A DNA stretch of 24,723 nt from Chara braunii (taxonomy: Eukaryota > Streptophyta > Charophyceae > Charales > Characeae): assembly GCA_003427395.1 (NCBI GenBank), contig BFEA01000422.1, positions 1,165,494 to 1,190,216 on the forward strand. The letters run 5' to 3'. Both the position numbers and the translations under genes were made by a program. Below the pieces are notes generated by a model. It was not told the DNA's origin. It saw only the letters and a program-made list of their open reading frames with translations, and searched no databases. Position 1 is the first letter of the stretch. Each line of letters begins with the position of its first letter. Shown one piece after another: positions 18,032 through 24,723 of this stretch.

Positions 18032-18695
18032 TGGCAGGCTCCTCAGTTGATGCACACGTGAAACTGTTGAATTGGAGACGGAAGATCGAATCCACCGGTG
18101 ACCTCTGCAAAATAGTTCTGATTTACGAAGGATCCGACGCCGGACCGACGGCGTGCTGATGCCTTGGTGGATGCCCCCCGAATGCTGCGGGTCCCTCGTG
18201 TTCTAAAACAAACACCCTCAATGTTGCCCGGGCCAGATAATGGCCGTGCCTGGGCTGGGGGTGGCGCTGGGCCGCGTCTTCGCCGCGGCAGGTTCACTTG
18301 TTATTTATAAAAAGCTCCAGAAAGGAAGGCAGCCACCTGATTGCAATGAATTGCAGTTGCTCACACGGTCTGTACTCTTAAGTTTGCCTACTCTTTGCCT
18401 ATTCTGAGCCCATTGAGACTTTATCCCGTGACCTACAGTACATTTTGTATGTGTTGATTACTAGCTTTGAGTCCTGCTTGGCTTGGTCCGTGAACCTGTC
18501 GCTGGTAGTCTCCAGTTGGCAGTCTTAAACTCTTCAGGTCCTGCTGTTTGTCCTTTTTTGCTCTTCTGGAAACTGGTAGGCCCGTAGGTCTCTCGTTTGC
18601 GTGTTTTAGTCTTGGGTCCCCGAAGTTTAGATTTCCAGCCAGATGCATGTACTAGGCAGATCTCGACTGTTTGGCCGTAGATGTTTGCTGTTTGC
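18032..18695. other. No supported gene
   Basis: A GC-rich part (18120-18295) has an 84-codon minus-strand frame of Arg/Pro/Ala-rich composition. It is too short and featureless to call. No repeat or RNA gene is recognised. Confidence 0.45.
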
Positions 18696-18750
18696 ATGGG
18701 CCTTTCCAAAGGTGCTAGTGGTGTCTGCTCTTATCAGCACCACTAGCACC
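18696..18750 (+). repeat. Hairpin element copy 1, U2 stem-loop IIa-like loop
   Basis: GGTGCTAGTGGTG (18711-18723) and CACCACTAGCACC (18738-18750) form a perfect 13-bp stem. The enclosed TCTGCTCTTATCAG can itself pair CTG/CAG. The apex closely resembles the U2 snRNA stem-loop IIa sequence (one base different over TCTGTTCTTATCAG). The flank GGGCCTTT upstream also recalls U2, but nothing downstream does. A-rich sequence follows at 18764-18791. A homologous copy lies at 20857-20912. It may be a retroposed snRNA-derived element or an unrelated hairpin repeat. Confidence 0.6.
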
Positions 18751-18867
18751 GAAGGGAGCGTTTATAAAAAGAAAAAAAAAAGAAAAAAAAAAGGTGGGTT
18801 CGTAGGTTACTGGTATGTTGTAGGTCTAGGGAAGTCCGCCGCCCGGTAGAAGTAGGGAGAGGACGAG

Positions 18868-19033
18868 AAGGGGAGCTCGGGCAGCCATAGCTGGGGTGCC
18901 ATGGTAGAAGTTTGAGGTTCTGTTCTCATTTTTTTGGAAGTGGCGACGGGAGTATGTGAGCGGCACTATTTCCAGCACTCGGGCTTCTTCCTCTTTGAAG
19001 GGGAGCTCGGGCGGCCATAGCTGGGGCGCCATG
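18868..19033. repeat. 36-bp direct repeat, 130 bp apart
   Basis: Copies 18868-18903 and 18998-19033 differ at two positions. On the minus strand both can encode MAPQLWxPELPF, but in different frames, since 130 is not a multiple of three. A minus-strand open frame of 121 codons (18826-19191) reads the peptide in only one copy. This could be the degraded end of a mobile-element ORF; no domain is recognisable. Confidence 0.8.
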
Positions 19034-20099
19034 CTGCTTGAGGAGGCAGCACCTGTAGGAGGTCTTGCAGGTGCTGATGCCACTGCCATCACGTTGCTGT
19101 TTGTGGGGTTGAAGAACAGCTGCTTTGTTCCTTGAGCGGCTTGCTTGTTGCTAGTTGCTGCCATACCAGGGCATCCATCATTTTTCTTCATCGAGGCTCA
19201 CCTTCATCTTTACGGTGGTTTGCGGCGCTGCAACTTGATCTCTGGCTCATGCCACATCAGCGCCTGTACTCACAGGCTCGGGGCATGATGAGATGCTGTT
19301 TTCAATAGTGGGCTAATCATTGGAGGCTGGGGGTCGTAAGGAGAAGAGGAAGTTTCGTTGAAGCTTCGTTGAAGCTACATTGAAGCTTCGTTGAAGTGTA
19401 TTGTCGGGGGTTAATTGGAGGTGGAACAGATTTCGTGGTTGAGATTCTTGGAGTTGTTCAGTTGACAGAAGGTGTTGCATGCTTGTGAACAGAGACATAA
19501 GTATGGCGCAGAATCCCAGAACCGACCAGATGATACAGAGCAAATACAATTACAGCGGAAGACTTGATACACATGGATGGACTCAGACCTGACTCAGACT
19601 GCAACGAATCCCTCACAAACATGCATCGGTGGTGTGAAAGCCCTGGCCTTGGACATGGAAGAAAGGGCCAGGGTCTGAACTCGTACACGGATGATTGGAG
19701 GGGAGGAGAGATGAAGGGAGGAGGAGAGGGAAGATGACGTCAACTCAAGGTCTTCAAAAATAGTATCTCGAAATGTCATAAGTAGCGAAAATCCGAAATG
19801 TCGCGAATACAGAGTCTCACAGTGTCCCAGATATCGATCTCCTAATGCCAAGATATGTCTCCGGAGGTAGATGACATCAGATCCCAAAAGTAGTCCTCAA
19901 CCGAAAGTCTCAATGTTGTTATCTCCGACATCATTAGAACTCATAACCATCCTTCATACTCGTAGTAGTCCAGTAGGAGTAACCCAAGAAGTAGACTTAG
20001 AGGGCAGGAGGAGAAAGAGGGCGGAGGAGGAGGGAAGGAAGAGGGAAGAAAGGCGAAGCCTTTCTCCCTGATACCTAAGTGACCGCGCTGTCTCTGCCG
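19034..20099. other. No supported gene
   Basis: Includes an 11-bp minisatellite at 19356-19398 (about four units of CGTTGAAGCTT with changes) and a purine-rich tract at about 19998-20066. A 97-codon minus-strand frame (19594-19887) overlaps low-complexity sequence and is not called. Confidence 0.45.
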
Positions 20100-20610
20100 A
20101 TGTACGCTGCGGCCGAGCCTGGCGATGCAGCTATGGCGATGCAGTGCTGGGCGCTGGGCTGCGGGCTGAGCCAGAGAGCTGGCGCTAATCGCTGTTGCGC
20201 TAATCCTCCTCACTGCTGTGCTAATTCTCCTTGCTGCTCCGCTATTCGAATGCCAAAACGCTGTCCTGGATTAACCTGCCTACTGAGGCTGGTACCTGGC
20301 TGATAAAGCGCTGGGCCGGCCTCCAGGCTGCTGGTACCTTCGGGTCTGGACCGTTGCTCAGTCCGACGGTTCAGATCCAATCCGAAATCTGAAAAGTGGC
20401 GCTAAACTTGGCTGCCTTCAAAACTCCGCCGCCGGTAGGTCGTAGTGTTGGACAGGTACCGGCCTGGCCCTTGTGACCGTTGGCCTACTCGGCCTCTAGT
20501 CCGACCTACCGGTCTGAACCAACGTGACCCCTGACCCTAGGCCTAAATTAAGCCTAACTACGGAACCGGGACCTGACTGGGGCCCGTGTGGTGTCAGAAT
20601 GCCACAGAAG
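20100..20610. repeat. GC-rich repeat resembling the left window edge
   Basis: Shares GCGCTAAT words, CTCCTTGCTGCTCCGCT-like phrases and hairpin-forming GGACCGT/ACGGTTC (near 20348-20372) with 1-450. It ends near a phrase TGTGGTGTCAGAATGCCACA (an imperfect inverted repeat, about 20589-20608), after which composition turns AT-rich. A diverged mobile-element copy is likely, but class and borders are unclear. Confidence 0.4.
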
Positions 20611-20705
20611 GAGAGCAGGGGGTGTAATATAATAAATAATTGATTGAAACATTTTTCTCTCAATTTTTATATCTGGTTTTGGCTTCCGTTGTGCAATATC
20701 TCTCC

Positions 20706-20727
20706 ATGGCTATGGCTATGGCTATGG
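20706..20727. repeat. (ATGGCT)n hexanucleotide repeat
   Basis: Three full ATGGCT units and a partial fourth, perfect. Confidence 0.9.
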
Positions 20728-20856
20728 TCCAGTCTGCCTGTCATTGCAGATGTGTATGGGAACACATTTGAATGCAGTTTGGAGTTGTGAATCAATCAAA
20801 CACATAAAATGATCGTAAAAATAAGCCCGGAATATCTGGATTACTTCTGATTAAAG

Positions 20857-20912
20857 ATGGAGCCTCTCCCCAGGTGTTAGTGGTGTCTGCTCTTACCAGC
20901 AACACTAACATT
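20857..20912 (+). repeat. Hairpin element copy 2, with compensatory changes
   Basis: GGTGTTAGTGGTG (20873-20885) pairs with CAACACTAACATT (20900-20912): ten Watson-Crick pairs, two terminal G-T wobbles and one mismatch. Relative to copy 1, a C-G pair has become T-A, and two C's have become T's opposite G's. The loop TCTGCTCTTACCAG differs by one base. Homology extends 16 bp upstream of the stem. An A-run begins 50 bp downstream (20962). Confidence 0.6.
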
Positions 20913-21396
20913 GGTGGGGGTGGCTACCAGAGTGGCCCGGGGTCACTTGCGCGGCCGGGCCAAAAAAAAACGAAAATAATAAAATAAAAATAAATATTTT
21001 ATTATTGTATTTTATATTTTAAATTTGGTAAATAATTTCGATATGACCCTGAGGCAAAAGTTGTTCAGTTTATTTTTCTGCATAACATAGTTTGTTTTCG
21101 GATTTTTTTTTTATTTTTATTTTTTTATTTTTTATTTTTTTTTGTGCTGGGACCTTCTCTGGTCCTTGCACGGCCTGGCCACCCAGGACCCGGGCGGCCC
21201 GGCTGGTAGCCTAGGAATGTCTACTTCCAAGATGGAAAGCCTAGGTAAGGAGCAACATGGCATCGACGATGACAAATCGGCAGAGCAAGAAAAAAAGAAA
21301 GCCAGATTGGCTGAGCACCGGTGGTTGCGAAACTTGCGATGGTTTCTCACTGACACGGAAGAGTTTCGTCAACTAGGCAACTGCACGTTTGATTTA
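20913..21396. other. AT-rich tract, no supported gene
   Basis: After a GC-rich 50 bp and an A run at 20962, the sequence becomes extremely AT-rich (20975-21145). A short plus-strand frame of 85 codons at 21142 has no family signal. Confidence 0.45.
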
Positions 21397-21462
21397 TAGG
21401 CCCAAAACCGAAAGCATGTTTTTCTTTTTTTTTTCTTTTTTTTTTAGGCCCAAAACCAAAAG
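21397..21462. repeat. 18-bp direct repeats flanking a T tract
   Basis: TAGGCCCAAAACCGAAAG (21397-21414) and TAGGCCCAAAACCAAAAG (21445-21462) flank a 30-nt T-rich stretch. It looks like a target-site duplication around a degenerate retroposed tail on the minus strand, or a simple slippage duplication. Confidence 0.65.
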
Positions 21463-22328
21463 AAGTGAGGGTGGCTTGGAGGGACTCCTAGCGCACCCTC
21501 TATCATATGTTTTTTTCCACGTCAAATGACAACAATCGCCAACTGTTATTCTCTGGTAGAGACTAGCTCCATCGATTGTTCCGCAGGCATAACATCGTGA
21601 AGAGGGAAGCACGTGCTGCAATCTCCGTGCTGTTGTTTTAGTCTTTTAGAGATGGGCTCGTGTATTTCTCGAAGTAATGTTATTCAAATTATTGGTCGGC
21701 GATGGTCGCTACTTTATAACATTGCGGGGATATATTTCTGGCATCAGAGTTGTTATTGGTCGCTAATTTAGAACATCTGATGCTGCACTAATAGATTTCT
21801 GGTCTAAAATAAAATTAAAAAAAAAAAGAAAAAAAAAAAAGATTTCTGGCATCAATGTTCGTGGTTGCTAATTTGTAACTTCTGTCGGATGACTCGGATC
21901 TCTCTTTTCGTGAATATCCCAGTGACCCACTTCCTTGGGAAGGAGAGCCCCGTTAAGGATGCCCTCGAGCAGTTGCAAAACACCTGGCAATAGTGTGTGT
22001 GTGTGTGTGTGTGTGTGTTTCCTCTTTCTTTTTGTGTGTGTGTGTGTTGCAAAGCCCTTGTGCGAGGCGTCTATCGCGGCGGAGGTGGTTTGGAGAGCCA
22101 CCGGAATTGAGGCTTTGCCTGCCGGGCTGCTCCATCTATTGGTGGGAAGCGTTCCCTACCTGCTGGAAACCGGGTCCAACGCCCCTTAGATACATCATCT
22201 CAGCACGGTGTTTGTTGGGACTGTGGCCATGTGCACTTGCATCTGGAAGCACCATCTTGCCTTTGGGGCTGAAAAAAGGTCACCCTGTCTTCTTCTCAAG
22301 CTCCTGCTTCCTATTAACCCAGTCCCCA
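21463..22328. other. No supported gene; diverged repeats and GT tracts
   Basis: A motif around GGTCGCTAATTT recurs near 21704, 21757 and 21862 together with ATTTCTGGCATCA, suggesting three diverged copies. A-rich tracts lie at 21817-21840. (GT)n runs lie at 21993-22018 and about 22034-22047. No gene is supported. Confidence 0.5.
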
Positions 22329-22433
22329 CCTGGGGCTAGGTCCCACTTGCACGAATTAAGAGATACTGACCGTAGATAGCAAAGATCAACGGCCCAAATC
22401 TCCTAAGTTGCACAAGTGGGACCTTGCCCCTGG
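22329..22433. repeat. 105-bp foldback element
   Basis: Arms 22329-22364 and 22398-22433 are each 36 bp and match inverted at 29 of 36 positions, including an unbroken AGGTCCCACTTG core. The loop is 33 bp. The equal arm lengths without indels suggest a short MITE or foldback. No clear target duplication is seen. Confidence 0.7.
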
Positions 22434-23604
22434 TACTAGTTGCATCTTACAAATTGAATGCTTAACTTGAAGCCAGTAAGTAGTACACGGCCCCAGCCTT
22501 GCAGTCCGGAACTTGTCGCCGCAACAAAACGGGCCTGAGCCGAAACATCAAATGCTGGGCCTGCACTCCCAGAATTTGAGGTGTCAGTCAGTCGGCCCAG
22601 GAGCCCATGTACTGGCGGTCTAAAAGAATAAGACCAGCAGGCTACCAACGCGGGGCACTTTGCAAAAAGAGGAGNGGGGGGGGGGGGGGGGGGGGGGGTT
22701 GTTATCCATCACCTCTTGTGGTGTGACATCTGCTGCTGCTCGGTGGAGATGGCGGATGTCCCTTGTCGACAAAACCACAGCTAGGGTTTCAGAAAAAGGG
22801 TGTGATTCTGGTAGGCTAGTGCCTAACGTGTATATTCTGCATAGCCTGCGTGGACGAGTTGTATTTTTTTGTGTTTTTGTTTTTTTTTGTTTTTCAAACA
22901 GTTGTATTGTCTCAGCAAGGGGAAAGAAAGAAGAGGATGGGGGCCAACGTGCAGTGGATTTCAAAACAAAACTTGTTGCAGCAGTGCAGAAAAAATCTAA
23001 AGACAAGAACAAACCATACCTGGGTTTCTTTTTTATTATTATTATTTTTTTCTAATGGGATCCTGCACATCCTGAAGAGCGTCCTGAAATATGGCTTCTT
23101 GTGGAAACCAAGGGACTGGTATGAACCGGGGAAGATCGTCACCCCGCGACCAGCAGTTGAAAACTGAAGAGCTGCACTGCAGGCACCTATAATCGAAGCC
23201 GAAACCAAGTAATAGCCAACATAACGCAACAAGACAACAGAGAGACAGCACACCGCACACCGCACAGGGGTTTTCCAATGTCAGGACAATCAGCCACCGA
23301 AACGTTAGCGCAATCCAGACACTATACCCCCTTGCGCACAGTACTTCCACTCCCACGAGTTTGTACCCACTTAGTACCTCCTCAGGACCCACCACTAGGC
23401 CCCCCTTGCATCTCTAATCCCCCTGGCCCCCCCTGTCCCCCTTGCTAGTAGGAAACCCTTGCTTTGCTATGGGGTAAGCTACTGGAAAAGGGTAGACTTG
23501 TACATCCGGTCAATAGACGTGAACAAACAACTTTTGGCTGAGGGTCTCATCAGAATTCCTCACCGAATCAGAGATAAAAAAACAAAACAAAAAAATCACA
23601 CTAA
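22434..23604. other. No supported gene; G run and simple sequence
   Basis: An N at 22675 precedes a run of 23 G's (22676-22698), a potential G-quadruplex and sequencing trouble spot. T-rich tracts lie at 22863-22893 and 23028-23051. Frames up to 131 codons here translate poly-Gly and poly-Phe and are not credible. Confidence 0.5.
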
Positions 23605-24181
23605 GGGCTGGACCCCACTGGAAAGACCTTGGAAAAGTGCGTTATTTTGGAAATCGTGGAAAGGGCACTTGGAAGATTCCGCGGATGAAACGACGGGACC
23701 CCACCAAAGAGGCTGGAAAAGGCCTGGAAAAATGATTTCTTCCAGACTTTTCCAAGCTCGTGCCGTTATTGTGTACCAGCGAAGTCCGTTGGGGTGGTAT
23801 GGGCACCCACGATGTCCGACTCGGGAGGTGTGGGTGGCGGCGTGTGGCCGCTGGAACGTAAGGTGCCACTTACCGGACACTCCATGGACCCGGGTCGTGC
23901 AAGGAAGTTTTCCAGACTTTTCCAGCCCCCCCCCCCTATCCAGTCCGTTTGCCACAAAATAGTGCCGTCAACTACGGGAAATGACACATTTCGGACCGAA
24001 ACCACATGTGGAAACGTCAAAGTGCCATCTTCCAGGAACACTTTTCCAGACTGTGGGGTCCCGGGAAGCAGAAAACGCAACAACAAAAACACTTTCCAGG
24101 AACCCGATTTCTTCCAGTGCGGTCCGGGAAAAACACTCGCGTCGCCCGTTTTCCAAGATTTTGGCCTGTGGGGTCCAGCCC
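23605..24181. mobile_element. PIF/Harbinger-like MITE, 577 bp
   Basis: Perfect 14-bp terminal inverted repeats, GGGCTGGACCCCAC at 23605-23618 and its complement at 24168-24181, are flanked on both sides by TAA (23602-23604 and 24182-24184). The 3-bp TWA duplication and GGG-starting TIR are hallmarks of PIF/Harbinger elements. Matching continues imperfectly inward (CTTGGAAAA on both sides). A second, inner 11-bp inverted repeat CGGGACCCCAC lies at 23694-23704 and 24053-24063. Subterminal TTTTCCAG/CTGGAAAA motifs are abundant in both orientations, for example TTCCAGACTTTTCCA at 23740 and 23910. No transposase ORF is present, so it would depend on an autonomous relative. Confidence 0.75.
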
Positions 24182-24444
24182 TAAGGCACCCCACTTTAAA
24201 ACCCCCTTAGCCCCTTTAAAACAAATTTATACCCCCCTTCCCCCCCCTTGACAGCCGACTCTCAAAAAATGAATAGAGCCCGGATTTGGGGCCCTCTGGG
24301 AGAGCGCAGAAAGGCAAAAAAACAATTTTTTAATTTTTTAATTTTTTGCACACCCGGGTACCCCAGCCGTCAGAACCCCCTGGGCATCGAGCCCTTGTCC
24401 CCGGCCGGGCATGAAAATTTTCCTAGAAAAAAAATTAAAAATTC
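24182..24444. other. No feature seen
   Basis: C- and A-rich sequence with homopolymers; the short open frames are not credible. Confidence 0.4.
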
Positions 24445-24690
24445 TTGATTGATTCATTGATTGATGGATTGACTGGGATTTGTTTTGTTGATAGATTGGT
24501 TGATTTATTGATTGGGATTGATTGATTGATTTACTGATTGATTGACTTCTTGACTTCTTGATTGATTGACTGATTGATTGATTGACTGATTGATTCGTTG
24601 ATTGATTGATTGACTTCTTGATTGATCGATTGATTGACTTCCATCGATAGGATTGACTTCTTGACTTCTTGATTGATTCATTCGACTTTG
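24445..24690. repeat. GATT-type degenerate satellite
   Basis: Irregular tandem GATT/TTGA units are interspersed with GACTTCTT blocks. The tract continues almost to the end of the window. Confidence 0.93.
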
Positions 24691-24710
24691 CTCATCCTAT
24701 CGATGGAAGT
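24637..24710. repeat. 17-bp perfect inverted repeat
   Basis: ACTTCCATCGATAGGAT (24637-24653) and its exact complement (24694-24710) are separated by 40 bp, with a ClaI-type ATCGAT core. The right arm with its flank (24687-24708) matches 17806-17827 in 21 of 22 positions, so part of it is a dispersed repeat. Confidence 0.85.
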
Positions 24711-24723
24711 ACGATGAGGCCAG

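Noticed and set aside
20589-20608. Primer-binding-site-like TGGTGTCAGA suggesting an LTR retrotransposon
   Set aside because: Only partly matches the initiator-tRNA-Met binding site, and no paired LTR, polypurine tract or pol domain is visible.
22660-23055. 131-codon frame with poly-Gly start
   Set aside because: Spans an N, a G run and T-rich tracts; translation is simple sequence.

Overview
This is a stretch of a repeat-rich eukaryotic nuclear genome. The evidence is long gene-free stretches, compound (CT)n/(CA)n microsatellites, splice-type signals, foldback and TIR elements, an assembly gap of Ns inside a microsatellite, and one very long coiled-coil reading frame. A plant or streptophyte-alga genome fits best (G-box/I-box-like motifs, a PIF/Harbinger-like MITE, abundant GA/CT tracts). 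The species cannot be named from the sequence. There are no operons, rRNA genes, CRISPR arrays or recognisable tRNA genes.

Layout. Positions 1-1036 are a GC-rich repeat packed with short perfect palindromes and hairpins. 1042-2098 is non-coding with small tandem repeats and ends at a textbook splice donor (CAG|GTAAGT). 2099-3925 is a candidate 5'UTR intron that contains a pure (AG)41 tract and ends in a candidate acceptor. 3986-11296 is the only convincing gene: an uninterrupted 2436-codon ORF for a giant, acidic, mostly coiled-coil protein. It has a duplicated 89-residue module and a triplicated 35-residue (five-heptad) module. A CT-rich tract starts 43 nt after its stop codon. 11297-13766 is non-coding, with a cluster of G-boxes and an I-box pair, a 98-bp tandem duplication, and a TATA box followed by three hairpins. 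A 125-base gap (13767-13891) follows, between a CT/CA tract and an AC/AG tract.

13984-24723 has no gene I can defend. It is a mosaic of microsatellites, short tandem duplications and degenerate mobile elements. The most notable are two homologous hairpins with a U2-snRNA-like loop and paired substitutions (18696-18750 and 20857-20912), a GC-rich repeat at about 20100-20600 resembling the left edge of the window, a 105-bp foldback (22329-22433), a complete 577-bp MITE-like element with 14-bp TIRs and TAA target duplications (23605-24181), and a GATT-type satellite ending in a 17-bp perfect inverted repeat.

Since there is one gene, no pathway can be assembled. Its protein has the architecture of a structural scaffold or tether (cytoskeletal, organelle-surface or nuclear-envelope type), but no named domain was recognised. 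The main leads are the gene's in-frame amplified modules and its leader intron, the hairpin pair, and the MITE.
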